Assembly (NCBI GenBank): GCA_963840425.1
Contig: CAWIYZ010000026.1
Location: 62,001 to 126,000, forward strand
Source: CADEFX01 sp963840425
Lineage (GTDB): Bacteria; Pseudomonadota; Alphaproteobacteria; Rhizobiales; Hyphomicrobiaceae
Length of the DNA: 64,000 bases
Direction: 5' to 3'
Position numbers and translations under genes: made by a program. Shown here in pieces: positions 9,779 to 19,271 of this stretch (the first letter of the stretch is position 1; every line of letters begins with the position of its first letter). A model generated the notes under the pieces. It made no database searches and was not told the DNA's origin. It was given only the letters and a program-made list of their open reading frames with translations.

Positions 9779-10231
9779 CATTGCCTCCAACGTTGCACTA
9801 TTCTCGCTTGGGTTGCGACCTTACGGCCAGCAGCGCTCGAAGAAAACGACCTTGCAGGGGACGGCCCAGTGCGGTCGACGGGTAGGGCGCGAAACCAATT
9901 CGTGAAGCGCGACCGCGGGATAGGCGCCCTTTAATGCGAACCAAAAATGCAGGTTGCCCGAAAACCAACCGGTGAATGCCTTTTGAAGCGGATTTGGGAC
10001 GGAGTTTCGGGGCTTTCTGGCATTGACAGCTCCTGACGCATTGCCCGTAATGTCGAGTGCCTAAATTTCCGTGGCGAGGACAGCTTACGTCGAGCGCGTC
10101 GCGAAACGGTTCAGGCGGCGTACGGAATGTCCGCGATACGCAAACTTCATCCCGAGTCGCCCAAAACACAGGTCCGGGGTACGGGGCGCGGAGTTACGAC
10201 TGAGCAGGGCGCGAGGACAGGGAGACGCGTG
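9779..10231. other. Divergent promoter region, no supported gene
   Basis: About 450 bases separate the leftward cysteine hydrolase and the rightward AtzG-like gene. The open frames here show no domain and poor coding character. The stretch must hold promoters for both directions; I could not identify a convincing -35/-10 pair or operator. Confidence 0.5.
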
Positions 10232-10438
10232 ATGATCCAGCAGCCCGCCACGCGCGAGGAAATTGCGGCTCTTGCCCGAAACGCCGGCCTCGATCTTCCC
10301 CAAGATCTCTTCGATGAACTAGTCGAAGCGTATCGTCACGTGGAGCCGATGCTCATGCGGCTGCGCCGCGGCAGGCGGCACGCGGATGAACCCGCGCATG
10401 TTTTCGACCCACGCAAGTTCACACCGGGACAAAGCTGA
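10232..10438 (+). CDS. AtzG-like small amidase partner (DUF4089 type), copy 1
   Basis: 68 residues starting MIQQPATREEIAALARNAGL, with a GGAGA ribosome-binding site at 10221. The helical N-terminus and the tail RRHADEPAHVFDPRKF match the small AtzG family, whose founding member stabilises the 1-carboxybiuret hydrolase AtzE much as GatC embraces GatA. The stop is three bases from the ATG of the downstream amidase, so the two are almost certainly co-translated and probably form a complex. A paralogue with the same DEPAHVF signature lies at 19054. The upstream extension of the open frame to 10127 lacks coding character. Confidence 0.8.
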   Translation: MIQQPATREEIAALARNAGLDLPQDLFDELVEAYRHVEPMLMRLRRGRRHADEPAHVFDPRKFTPGQS

Positions 10439-10441
10439 GCG

Positions 10442-11881
10442 ATGGCGAATGCTCCGCATGATCTGACCATTGCGGAGATTGGCCGCCGGCTGCGTGACCG
10501 CTCATTGTCGTCTGTCGAAGTCACTCGCGCCTATCTGGAACGCATCGAGGATTGCGACGGCACGCTCGCCAGCTACCTTCTAGTGACCGCCGAGCGCGCG
10601 CTGAGCGAGGCGAATGAGGCCGACGCCGCATTCGCACGTGGAATCGACCGCGGTCCAATGCAGGGCATTCCGTACGCACTCAAGGATGTCTACGAGACCA
10701 AGGGATTGCGCACGACCGCGCATTCGAAGCTGCTCGAGCACTATGTGCCAACCCGCGACTGCACCGTGCAAGCGAAGCTTCGGGCGGCGGGTGGTGTGCT
10801 GCTCGGAAAGCAGGCGACTTGGGAGTTCACCTACGGCGGACCGTCATTCGATCTGCCATGGCCGCCGGCGCGCAACCCATGGGACCTGGACAAATCTACT
10901 CTTGGGTCTTCCTCCGGAGCTGGAGCGGCGGTGGCCGCCGGGCTGTGCGCGGGCGCGATGGGATCGGATACTGGCGGTTCAATCCGCATGCCGGCCACCG
11001 TTTGTGGAATCGCGGGGCTGAAACCGACATACGGGCTGGTCAGCCGCACGGGTGTCATTCCCAACTCGTATTCCTTTGATCACTGCGGCCCGATGGCCTG
11101 GACCGTCGAGGATTGTGCTTTGATGCTGCAATCGGTGGCGGGCCATGATCCGACTGATCCCGCCTCGCTCGATGCGCCGCCGCATGACTATATAGCGGCC
11201 CTCAATCGACCGTTGCGTGGGCTTCGTATCGGCGTTTTACGGGATTGGTACGAGCTGGAGGTGAAGGCCGTCGAAAGCGTGATTGAAGCGATGAACCGGG
11301 CAATCGAGGTGCTCGCGTCGCTGGGCTGCACGCTCAAGAATGTCAGTTTGCCACCGATGCGCGACTTCACGGACTGCAAGACGCCGATTTCTCTGTCGGA
11401 GATCTATGCCATCCATGAAGAAGATCTGAAGACGAGGCCACGCGACTTCGGTCACAGCCTGCGCTGGCGCATCATGCCAGGCGCGTTGATCCGCGCCGAG
11501 GACTACATCCAGGCGATGCGCTGGCGCACCGAGCTGACGCAGCAAACCTTGTCGGTGTTTGACGAAGTCGACCTTCTGGTCACAGCCGGTTCCTTTGCCC
11601 CGGCCCCAACACTGGCGCCAGACGAGCCACCGACCTTCATCGGCGCTGCCGTTCCATCGATCACCACCCCCTTCAATCTCACCGGAATGCCGGCGCTTTC
11701 GGTCTGCAATGGCTTCGATGCGGAAGGGCTACCTCTGGGCATGCAAATCGCGGGGCGGCCGCTCGACGATGCCAGCGTTCTGGCACTTGGACATGCCTTC
11801 GAGCGGATAACCGATTTCCGTCAACGGCGGCCCGAGATCAACAGATCGTCGGAGCAACGTATGGCGAGTGTCGACCAATAG
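10442..11881 (+). CDS. Amidase-signature family hydrolase 1
   Basis: 479 residues of the GatA/AtzE-like amidase signature family. The Ser-cisSer-Lys triad can be placed: Lys81 in IPYALKDVYET, the cis serine near 157 in LGSSSGAGAAVAAG, and nucleophile Ser180 in GSDTGGSIRMPA. The loop LPWPPARNPWDLDKST precedes the glycine/serine-rich segment. It follows the AtzG-like gene directly and precedes the solute-binding protein of a peptide-type ABC importer, so it probably hydrolyses an amide that the importer brings in. Family members cover carboxybiuret, allophanate, aryl amides and Glu-tRNA(Gln) amidation; no GatB is linked, so a GatCAB role is unlikely. Confidence 0.9.
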   Translation: MANAPHDLTIAEIGRRLRDRSLSSVEVTRAYLERIEDCDGTLASYLLVTAERALSEANEADAAFARGIDRGPMQGIPYALKDVYETKGLRTTAHSKLLEHYVPTRDCTVQAKLRAAGGVLLGKQATWEFTYGGPSFDLPWPPARNPWDLDKSTLGSSSGAGAAVAAGLCAGAMGSDTGGSIRMPATVCGIAGLKPTYGLVSRTGVIPNSYSFDHCGPMAWTVEDCALMLQSVAGHDPTDPASLDAPPHDYIAALNRPLRGLRIGVLRDWYELEVKAVESVIEAMNRAIEVLASLGCTLKNVSLPPMRDFTDCKTPISLSEIYAIHEEDLKTRPRDFGHSLRWRIMPGALIRAEDYIQAMRWRTELTQQTLSVFDEVDLLVTAGSFAPAPTLAPDEPPTFIGAAVPSITTPFNLTGMPALSVCNGFDAEGLPLGMQIAGRPLDDASVLALGHAFERITDFRQRRPEINRSSEQRMASVDQ

Positions 11882-11951
11882 AACAGGCAGCGAAGCGTTG
11901 CGCGACCGACCTGTTGGACGAGACTGTGGAACGACTGAGGAAAGGGACTCG

Positions 11952-13571
11952 ATGATGAAGAGATATCTATTTGGCATCCTTTGCGCTGGGTTGGTCGCGG
12001 GGCTTTCGACAATCCATGGGGTCTGGGCGCAGGCCCCTGCCAAGCAAAGCGTGCTACGTGTGGCTATGACGGTGGCAGACATTCCACTGACAACTGGTCA
12101 AGCAAGCAATGGGCATGAGGGACTGCGCTTCATCGGCCTGACGATCTACGACACGCTGGTTCGTTGGGACTTGAGCAAGCGAGATGAGGCCTCGAAGCTG
12201 CTGCCTGGCTTGGCGGAGTCATGGAAAGTCAGTGATACCGACAAGAAAGCTTGGACGTTCAACCTTCGCAAGGGCGTGAAATTCCATGACGGATCGGAGT
12301 TCACGGCTGACACCGTGGTCTTCAACTTCGAAAAGCTGATGCGCAAGGACTCGCCCTATTTCGACCAAGCGCAATCCAATCAGGGGGCACAGTTCTACGG
12401 TTCGATCGCGGACTGGAAGAAGATCGACGACTACACGATCCAGATCATCACAAAGGCACCGGATGCGGTGCTGCCGTTTGCTCTGACCAATATTCCGATG
12501 TCGAGCCAGAAACGCTGGGAAGAAGTGGGCAAGGACTGGACAAAGTTTGCCGAGAAGCCGTCCGGCACGGGGCCCTGGATGATGGACTTCTGGAAGGCGC
12601 GCGAGCGCGCTGAGCTCGTCCGCAATCCGAACTACTGGGATAAGACTCGGATCACCAAATCGGACCGACTAGTCCTGTTGCCCATTCCGGACCCCAACTC
12701 TCGGGCTAATTCCTTGCTGGCCGGACAGGTGGATTGGATCGAAGCACCACCGCCGGATGTGATTCCGCGCCTGAAACAAGAGAAGATGCAGATCACCTCG
12801 AATATCTACCCGCATATTTGGCCGTGGTGGCTATCGTTCCTCGACGATTCTCCCTTCAAGGATATCCGTGTCCGCAAGGCGGCCAATCTGGCCATCGACC
12901 GTGACGGCCTGGTGAAGCTACTGGGTGGCATGGCGGTCCCGGCTAAGGGGCACGTGAACCCGGGCCACCCCTGGTTCGGCAAACCGACATTCGACATCAA
13001 ATACGACCCCGAGCAAGCGAAGAAACTGCTCGCCGAAGCCGGATATGGACCGAACAAACCCGTCAAGATCAAGCTCATCAACTCCCCATCGGGCTCGGGC
13101 CAGATGCAGCCGCTGCCAATGATCGAGCTCATCCAAGAGAACTTCAAGGCGGTGGGCATCGAGGTGGAATACGAGATTCTCGAATGGGAAACTCTGCGAT
13201 CACGCCGTCGTATGGGCGCCGCCGCTCCTGACAACAAGGGACGTCACGGCATCAATAACTCCTGGGCCTTCTTCGATCCGGAGTTCGCACTGATCAAGAG
13301 CTACGCTTCGCATTGGCCAGTGCCGACCGGCTTCAACTGGGGCGGCTTTAAGAATGAGAAGGCGGACGAACTGGCCAAGAAGGCGTCCGAGGCGTTCGAT
13401 CCGGCAGAACAGGACAAGATCCTTGCCGAGATGCATGGTCATGTCGTGGACAGCGCAGCGATGATATGGGTCGTGCACGACCTCAATCCACGAGCGCTGC
13501 GGGCCAACGTGAAAGGGTTCGTGCAGGCGCAGAACTGGTTCCAGGATCTGACGCCTGTCTATGTCGACTGA
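11952..13571 (+). CDS. ABC importer solute-binding protein, peptide/opine family (SBP_bac_5)
   Basis: 539 residues. The ATG at 11952 gives a proper signal peptide (MMKRYLFGILCAGLVAGL through GVWAQAP, cleavage likely after the AQA region); the upstream frame overlaps the amidase gene and was discarded. The cluster-5 binding-protein signature is present: LLPGLAESWKVSD, then WTFNLRKGVKFHDGSEFTADTVVFNFEKL, and later IRVRKAANLAIDRDGLVKLLGG. It would bind substrate in the periplasm and deliver it to the two permeases and two ATPases that follow. The ligand is likely an oligopeptide-like or amide compound given the flanking amidases. Confidence 0.93.
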   Translation: MMKRYLFGILCAGLVAGLSTIHGVWAQAPAKQSVLRVAMTVADIPLTTGQASNGHEGLRFIGLTIYDTLVRWDLSKRDEASKLLPGLAESWKVSDTDKKAWTFNLRKGVKFHDGSEFTADTVVFNFEKLMRKDSPYFDQAQSNQGAQFYGSIADWKKIDDYTIQIITKAPDAVLPFALTNIPMSSQKRWEEVGKDWTKFAEKPSGTGPWMMDFWKARERAELVRNPNYWDKTRITKSDRLVLLPIPDPNSRANSLLAGQVDWIEAPPPDVIPRLKQEKMQITSNIYPHIWPWWLSFLDDSPFKDIRVRKAANLAIDRDGLVKLLGGMAVPAKGHVNPGHPWFGKPTFDIKYDPEQAKKLLAEAGYGPNKPVKIKLINSPSGSGQMQPLPMIELIQENFKAVGIEVEYEILEWETLRSRRRMGAAAPDNKGRHGINNSWAFFDPEFALIKSYASHWPVPTGFNWGGFKNEKADELAKKASEAFDPAEQDKILAEMHGHVVDSAAMIWVVHDLNPRALRANVKGFVQAQNWFQDLTPVYVD

Positions 13572-13650
13572 GCGAGCGGACGGCGTGGCGCGAGCAACGC
13601 CGTCCCGACTTGCTTGAACATGCCCACGGCAAGGCGGTGAGGCAGAGTTT

Positions 13651-14604
13651 ATGGCCGTCTACATTCTGCGGCGCGTCATCTACACGATCCCGATCGCGAT
13701 CGGCGTATCGATTGTATGTTTCCTGCTCATCCATATCGCCCCAGGCGATCCCCTCAGCGCGGTGATGCCCGAAGGGGCCTCGCCCGCGATCATCGCTCAA
13801 ATCCGCGAGGCTTATGGCTTCGACCGGCCAATGCCGGTCCAATACCTGAAGTGGCTGGGCCATGTGGTGACAGGCGATTTCGGCATGTCTATCACGACCC
13901 GCCGCCCAGTCCTGGGTGAGGTGCTGCCGGCGGTCGCAAACACCATGATCCTGGCCACGGCGGCCGTGCTTTTCGGCTTCGCGACGGGCTGCGCGCTCGG
14001 CATTGTTGCCGGGTACACCGCCGGCTCCCTGACGGACCGCGCCGTTACGGCCGTCGCCGTCACCGGCGTATCGATCCCGCATTACTGGCTGGGCATGGTT
14101 CTAGTGGTCATCTTTGCCGTCAACCTCGGCGTTCTGCCCGCGACCGGGATGGGCAGTGGCGGGTCCGGCAACTTCGCCTTCGACTGGGCAAGCTTGCGCT
14201 CGTTGATCCTGCCTGCGGTTACATTGTCTGTGATCCCGGCCGGCATCATCGCCCGCTCGGTGCGCAGCACGATTGCCGAGGTGCGCAAGCAAGAGTTCGT
14301 CCAGACCCTGTATGCCAAAGGCCTGCCGGGACAGCGCGTGTTCGCGCATGTCGTCAAGAACGCGATGCCAACCGTGCTTGCCATCATGGGGCTGCAGCTT
14401 GCCCAATTGCTCGGCGGCTCGATCCTCGTGGAGACCGTGTTCGCCTGGCCCGGCACGGGATTTCTGATGAACAGCGCCATCTTCAACCGGGACCTGCCGA
14501 TCCTCCAGGGCACGATCCTGACATTGGCCATGTTTTTCATCGTGATCAATCTGCTTGTCGACATTGCCCAGACTGCGTTCGATCCGCGCATAAAGCGGGT
14601 CTAG
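13651..14604 (+). CDS. ABC importer permease, DppB/OppB type
   Basis: 317 residues starting MAVYILRRVIYTIPIAIGVSIVCFLLIHIAPGDP, the standard DppB N-terminus with the first membrane helix and the PGDP motif. Five further hydrophobic segments follow. The EAA loop that contacts the ATPases is in the section ARSVRSTIAEVRKQEFVQTLYAKGLPGQRV, and a conserved ETVFAWPGTGFLM lies near the end. It pairs with the DppC-type permease three bases downstream to form the membrane channel. The frame is intact. Confidence 0.94.
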   Translation: MAVYILRRVIYTIPIAIGVSIVCFLLIHIAPGDPLSAVMPEGASPAIIAQIREAYGFDRPMPVQYLKWLGHVVTGDFGMSITTRRPVLGEVLPAVANTMILATAAVLFGFATGCALGIVAGYTAGSLTDRAVTAVAVTGVSIPHYWLGMVLVVIFAVNLGVLPATGMGSGGSGNFAFDWASLRSLILPAVTLSVIPAGIIARSVRSTIAEVRKQEFVQTLYAKGLPGQRVFAHVVKNAMPTVLAIMGLQLAQLLGGSILVETVFAWPGTGFLMNSAIFNRDLPILQGTILTLAMFFIVINLLVDIAQTAFDPRIKRV

Positions 14605-14607
14605 GCC

Positions 14608-15507
14608 ATGGTCAGCGAGACAACCGTTCTCACTGCCAGTGTCCCTGCAAAAGGGCGACGCCCCGTGTCGCGCAGTTTCTGGCGCTCGGTGGGACGGCGA
14701 ATCGTCCGCGACCCGGTGACGATGGTCTGCCTGACGATTCTCATCTTGATCGCCCTGGCAGCCCTTCTTGCTCCTTGGATCACACAGCATGATCCCTACA
14801 AGACCAGCATCGCGCGCAGATTGCTCGCTCCGGGCGATCCGCGGCATTGGCTCGGTACGGACGAGTTGGGTCGCGATATGCTAGCGCGACTGATCTATGG
14901 CGGCCGCTTGTCATTGGTGACGGGATTGCTGCCCGTGGTTTTGGCAACAGCGATCGGCGGCACGCTCGGCGTCATCGCCGGTTATGTTGGCGGCCGGGTC
15001 AACATGATGATTATGCGCTTGATCGACGTGTTTTATGCATTTCCATCGGTGCTGCTGGCCGTGGCGATCTCGGGAGCGCTGGGCGGCGGAATTATCAATA
15101 CCATCGTATCTCTCACTCTGGTGTTCATTCCGCCCATTTCACGAGTTGCCGAAAGCGTCACGACGCAGGTTCGAACGCAGGACTACGTGGAGGCCGCCCG
15201 AGCTACCGGAGCAGCCGGCTGGCGCATCGTCACGGGCCATGTGCTGTCCAACGTGACTGGGCCGATCCTCATTTATGCGTCCAGCCTCATCAGCGTGTCC
15301 ATCGTGCTCGCAGCCGGCCTTTCCTTCCTCGGGCTGGGCGTCAAACCGCCCGAGCCTGAATGGGGACTGATGCTGAACACACTACGTCAGTCGATCTACG
15401 TCGCGCCTCTCAACGCAATCCTCCCCGGCGTGATGATCTTCGCGACCTCGATGTGTTTCAATTTGATGAGTGATGGTCTGCGTGATGCGATGGACGTCAA
15501 GCAATGA
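14608..15507 (+). CDS. ABC importer permease, DppC/OppC type
   Basis: 299 residues. The N-terminus is short and cytoplasmic, then a helix (MVCLTILILIALAALLAPWIT) and the typical HWLGTDELGRDMLARLIYGGRLSL segment of DppC proteins. The EAA loop reads RTQDYVEAARATGAAGWRI, and LSFLGLGVKPPEPEWGLML is the family C-terminal signature. The stop overlaps the start of the first ATPase gene as ATGA (15504-15507). Confidence 0.94.
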   Translation: MVSETTVLTASVPAKGRRPVSRSFWRSVGRRIVRDPVTMVCLTILILIALAALLAPWITQHDPYKTSIARRLLAPGDPRHWLGTDELGRDMLARLIYGGRLSLVTGLLPVVLATAIGGTLGVIAGYVGGRVNMMIMRLIDVFYAFPSVLLAVAISGALGGGIINTIVSLTLVFIPPISRVAESVTTQVRTQDYVEAARATGAAGWRIVTGHVLSNVTGPILIYASSLISVSIVLAAGLSFLGLGVKPPEPEWGLMLNTLRQSIYVAPLNAILPGVMIFATSMCFNLMSDGLRDAMDVKQ

Positions 15508-16541
15508 CGACGTCGGGGGCGCAACCAATCCTTAAAGTGCAGGGTTTGAAGAAACACTTCCCTATTCTCGGCGGGATTCTCGGCCGGCCACAGGCTTGGG
15601 TTCAGGCCGTCGACGGAATCGATTTCGCCGTAGCTCGTGGCGAGACTCTGGGCATCGTCGGCGAGTCCGGATGCGGTAAATCGACCTCCGCTCGCCTCCT
15701 CATGCACCTCGTCGAGCCGGATGAGGGAACCATTGTTTTCGAGGGCAAGGCGGTAGGTTCCGCCGCCGGACGGCTAACCGTGCGCGACCTCAGGCGCCAC
15801 CTGCAGATGGTCTTTCAGGATTCCTATGCATCACTCAACCCACGACTGACTATTGAAGACTTTGTTGCTTTCGGCTTGAAGGCTTTCGGCCATGCGCAGG
15901 CCGACGCAAAAGCGCGCGTGGCCGAAATCTTGGGAATGGTCGGGCTCGAACCCGCCGTGTTCGCACAGCGCTATCCGCACGAGCTATCGGGCGGACAGCG
16001 CCAGCGGGTAAATATCGCACGGGCACTGGCCATGGGACCGCGGCTGCTCATCCTCGACGAGGCAGTATCGGCACTGGACAAATCGGTCGAGGCCCAGGTG
16101 CTGAACCTGCTTCAGGAGCTTAAAGCGAAACTCCAGCTCACCTACATCTTCATCTCGCATGACCTCAGCGTGGTGCAGTACATCAGCGATCGTGTGCTGG
16201 TCATGTACCTCGGCAAGGTGGTGGAACTGGCACCTGTCGATGCGCTTTACGCAACGCCGGCTCATCCGTACACGCGCGCACTGCTGTCCTCACGACCGTC
16301 AATGGATCCGCGCCAGCGTGTCAGCGTGCCACCTTTGACCGGCGACCCACCCAATCCGATCAATCCACCGAGCGGTTGCCGCTTTCGCACAAGATGCCCG
16401 CTGGCCGAGGATGTCTGCGCAGAACGCGAGCCTCATCTCAGCGCATTCGATCCTGCGCTTTTGCATTCGGTCGCCTGCCATGCGCATGCGGTAGGATCGG
16501 GACATCGTCAGGCACCTGTGGCCAAAGGGACGGCGCGATGA
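15504..16541 (+). CDS. ABC importer ATPase, DppF/OppF type
   Basis: 345 residues with Walker A GESGCGKST, the Q loop (LQMVFQDSYASLNPR), signature LSGGQRQR, Walker B LLILDEAVSALD and the switch histidine in FISHDLSVV. The usual DEPVSALD reads DEAVSALD here, a conservative change outside the catalytic glutamate. The C-terminal oligopeptide-transport domain carries the cysteine pattern CRFRTRCPLAEDVC, seen in many Opp/Dpp ATPases. In this operon the F-type ATPase comes before the D-type, the reverse of the common order. Its end overlaps the next gene by four bases. Confidence 0.93.
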   Translation: MTTSGAQPILKVQGLKKHFPILGGILGRPQAWVQAVDGIDFAVARGETLGIVGESGCGKSTSARLLMHLVEPDEGTIVFEGKAVGSAAGRLTVRDLRRHLQMVFQDSYASLNPRLTIEDFVAFGLKAFGHAQADAKARVAEILGMVGLEPAVFAQRYPHELSGGQRQRVNIARALAMGPRLLILDEAVSALDKSVEAQVLNLLQELKAKLQLTYIFISHDLSVVQYISDRVLVMYLGKVVELAPVDALYATPAHPYTRALLSSRPSMDPRQRVSVPPLTGDPPNPINPPSGCRFRTRCPLAEDVCAEREPHLSAFDPALLHSVACHAHAVGSGHRQAPVAKGTAR

Positions 16542-17563
16542 CGGCGGCCTCAGCAAAGCGGCCGCTGGTCGAGGTCGAGAACCTCAACGTTCGGTTCGTG
16601 TCGCGCGATCTGGATATTTCCGTTGTCAATGATGTGAGCTTTAGTCTTTTGGGCGGCGAGGTGCTTTGCCTCCTCGGCGAATCCGGCTCGGGAAAGACGG
16701 TGACCTTGCGATCATTGATCCGGCTCTTTCCGCGCACAGCGCAGATCGGCGGCCGCATCCTCATAGACGGCATCGATGTGCTGAAGCTGCCCGAGCGCCG
16801 ATTGCGGCAGGTCCGTGGATCGCTGGTCTCGATGATCTTTCAGGAACCAATGACCGCACTCGATCCCGTTTTCACGGTTGGAGAGCAGATTGCCGAGACG
16901 ATCGTTTATCATGAGGATGCGTCGCGACGTGACGCTATGAGGCGGGCGCTCGAGCTGATGGAGCTCGTCCAGGTGCCGTCCGCCAAGCGTCGGCTGAACG
17001 CCTATCCGCACGAACTTTCGGGCGGCCTGCGGCAACGTGCGATGATCGCATTGGCGCTCGCCTGCCGCCCCAAACTGCTTCTCGCTGATGAGCCGACGAC
17101 TGCCCTCGATGCGACCGTGCAAATCCAGATCTTGCTGTTGCTGCGCGAGTTGCAGCGCGAGTTTCAAATGGCAACGATCTTTGTGACCCACGACCTTGGC
17201 GTTGCGTGTGAGGTCGCCGACCGGATCGCTGTCATGTATGCGGGGCGGTTTGTCGAGACCGGAGCTGCTGTCGACGTTATGGCCAACCCGAGCCACCCTT
17301 ACACGGAGGGATTGCTTCGCTCGACGGTGCACGCCGGGCGACGCGGCCACAGGCTCGATCCGATCCCGGGATCACCGCCCGACCTCGCCGACCTGCCGCC
17401 GGGTTGCGCGTTCTCGCCCCGCTGCAGCTATGTCAGTGACATTTGCCTTTCCCGGCCGCCGGAGCTGGTGCGCCGACGCCAGGGGCATTGGGTGCGCTGT
17501 GTGCGCCAATCGAATCTGGCGGAGCATGAGTCGACCGCGCCTACGGAGACGGAGGGTAGGTGA
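16538..17563 (+). CDS. ABC importer ATPase, DppD/OppD type
   Basis: 341 residues from MTAASAKRPLVEVENLNVRF; the ATG at 16538 overlaps the upstream TGA, and the longer open frame back to 16376 is inside the previous gene. It has Walker A GESGSGKT, the Q-loop MIFQEPMTALDPV, signature ELSGGLRQR, Walker B LLLADEPTTALD and the switch region FVTHDLGVACEVADRIAVMYAGR. The C-terminus has the PPGCAFSPRCSYVSDIC cysteine cluster. It completes a five-gene importer and is followed 67 bases later by the second amidase. Confidence 0.93.
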   Translation: MTAASAKRPLVEVENLNVRFVSRDLDISVVNDVSFSLLGGEVLCLLGESGSGKTVTLRSLIRLFPRTAQIGGRILIDGIDVLKLPERRLRQVRGSLVSMIFQEPMTALDPVFTVGEQIAETIVYHEDASRRDAMRRALELMELVQVPSAKRRLNAYPHELSGGLRQRAMIALALACRPKLLLADEPTTALDATVQIQILLLLRELQREFQMATIFVTHDLGVACEVADRIAVMYAGRFVETGAAVDVMANPSHPYTEGLLRSTVHAGRRGHRLDPIPGSPPDLADLPPGCAFSPRCSYVSDICLSRPPELVRRRQGHWVRCVRQSNLAEHESTAPTETEGR

Positions 17564-17630
17564 TCCGCGGCTTCCACGGAGAAGGGCGGCCGCTGCCGCG
17601 TGCATTCGCACTATTGCAAGGATATAGCCG

Positions 17631-19037
17631 ATGAACGCATTGCATCATTTGAGTGTGACGGAGGCGAGCGCGTTGCTTGCTGCGCGCAAGTTATCGCCGG
17701 TCGAGCTGGTCGACGCGGTTCTCGCGCGCATCGAGGCCGTGGACCGGAAGATCCATAGCTATATCACGGTGAATGCCGACGGCGCGCGCAAGCAAGCGAA
17801 GGCCGCGGAGCGCGAGATTATGGCCGGCCGCTGGCGCGGCCCACTGCACGGGATTCCGTTTGCCGTAAAAGATAACTACTTGACCGCAGGCATCCGTACT
17901 ACCGGCGCCTCCCGCCTGATGCTGGAGTACGTGCCCACTGAGACTGCCACCTGCGTCCAACAGCTGGAAACGGCTGGTGCGATTCTCATCGGCAAGCTGA
18001 ATTGCTGGGAGTACGGGACCGGCGGCGGTGGGTTCTTCGTCTATGATGACCTGCCATTCCCGCTTGCGCGCAATCCGTGGAATACAGAGCGATACACTGG
18101 GGGCTCATCGACCGGCGCCGGCGCCAGCGTCCCGGCAGGAACGGCGCTCTTTGCGCTTGGCTCGGACACCGGCGGGTCCGTGCGGCTGCCGGCAGCGGCC
18201 TGCGGATTGCAGGGCCTCAAGAGTACCTATGGCCTCATCAGCCGAGCGGGCTGTCTGCCAAACTGCTGGTCGCTCGACGTCAACGGAGCCCTGACTTGGA
18301 GCGTCGAGGACAATGCCATCGTCACGCAGGCAATGGCCGGCTACGACCCGAAGGACCCCGCAAGCGCGCAAGTGGCAGTCGCGGATCTGCGCAAGGACCT
18401 TCATTGCGGCGTGAAGGGCCTGACGATCGGTGTCGTGCGCGATCTCGGGCCGGAAGGCGAGATGGTCGAACCCAGCCTGACGGCGGCGCTGGAAGAGATG
18501 GCAAAGGTTCTGGCGAGCGGCGGTGCGATCCTGCGTGATTTGGTGCTGCCAGCTTCGCTCTCGACCTATCAGCAGGTCACTGGGACGATCAACGCATCGG
18601 AGTCGTTCTCGATCCATGAAACCGATTTCATGGAGCGATCGCATTTGATGGGCCGATCGTTGCGCGAGAAAATGATTACAGGCTTCTCGGTACGCGCGGC
18701 CGACTATCTTGCAGCCCTTCGCCTTCGCCGTGTGCTCGCGAAGTCAACCGATGCGATGATTCGCACTTGCGATGCCGTGATCCTACCAGGCGCATTCCAT
18801 GTCGCGCCACGGTTTGCGGACCACGAACTTGTTGGTCGCTACAGCACCGAGAACTCGACACCGGTGTTTAATGTCACCGGTCATCCGGCGATGTCCATTT
18901 GCACCGGCTTCGATGCTGACGGCATGCCGCTGAGCACACAGATCGTCGGCCGGTATTTCGACGAAGCTACAGTGTTGCGCATTGCGCAGGCTTATGAAAC
19001 GGCAACGCTTTGGCGCGCGCGCCGGCCCGCCCTTTAG
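17631..19037 (+). CDS. Amidase-signature family hydrolase 2
   Basis: 468 residues with Lys80 in IPFAVKDNYLT, the cis serine at about 160 in TGGSSTGAGASVPAG and nucleophile Ser183 in GSDTGGSVRLPAAACG. The preceding loop LPFPLARNPWNTERYTGGSS is like that of amidase 1, so the two are probably paralogues, but they differ enough in the C-terminal third that different substrates are plausible. It is directly followed, after 16 bases, by the second AtzG-like gene. The order here is amidase then AtzG-like, whereas copy 1 has AtzG-like then amidase. Confidence 0.9.
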   Translation: MNALHHLSVTEASALLAARKLSPVELVDAVLARIEAVDRKIHSYITVNADGARKQAKAAEREIMAGRWRGPLHGIPFAVKDNYLTAGIRTTGASRLMLEYVPTETATCVQQLETAGAILIGKLNCWEYGTGGGGFFVYDDLPFPLARNPWNTERYTGGSSTGAGASVPAGTALFALGSDTGGSVRLPAAACGLQGLKSTYGLISRAGCLPNCWSLDVNGALTWSVEDNAIVTQAMAGYDPKDPASAQVAVADLRKDLHCGVKGLTIGVVRDLGPEGEMVEPSLTAALEEMAKVLASGGAILRDLVLPASLSTYQQVTGTINASESFSIHETDFMERSHLMGRSLREKMITGFSVRAADYLAALRLRRVLAKSTDAMIRTCDAVILPGAFHVAPRFADHELVGRYSTENSTPVFNVTGHPAMSICTGFDADGMPLSTQIVGRYFDEATVLRIAQAYETATLWRARRPAL

Positions 19038-19053
19038 AGGACAGGAGAATTTA

Positions 19054-19251
19054 ATGTCCAAGATGCCTGCTATCACCGCTGCCGAGATCGAGACCTATGC
19101 CAAGCGCTACGGCCTGATCAACTTTCCGCCGGAGCATCTGGCGCGTCTGGCAGAGCTTGCTGAAACAGTCGCCGAGACAAGCCGTGCGCTGCCGCGGATG
19201 CCCGCGAAGGGCGACGAGCCGGCTCACGTGTTCCGTGTGCCGCAGAAATAA
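19054..19251 (+). CDS. AtzG-like small amidase partner (DUF4089 type), copy 2
   Basis: 65 residues from MSKMPAITAAEIETYAKRYGL, with an AGGAG ribosome-binding site at 19043. Two predicted helices are followed by the conserved tail MPAKGDEPAHVF, shared with the protein at 10232. AtzG is known to form a heterotetramer with the amidase AtzE. This copy sits 16 bases after amidase 2 and 20 bases before amidase 3, so either could be its partner. The residues upstream of the chosen ATG belong to the end of amidase 2. Confidence 0.8.
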   Translation: MSKMPAITAAEIETYAKRYGLINFPPEHLARLAELAETVAETSRALPRMPAKGDEPAHVFRVPQK

Positions 19252-19271
19252 CGGCAGAGACCGAAAGGCGA

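Noticed and set aside
10442..19251. GatCAB amidotransferase (amidases as GatA, small proteins as GatC)
   Set aside because: No GatB gene is linked, the small proteins have the DEPAHVF tail of the AtzG type, and the genes surround a catabolic-type importer.
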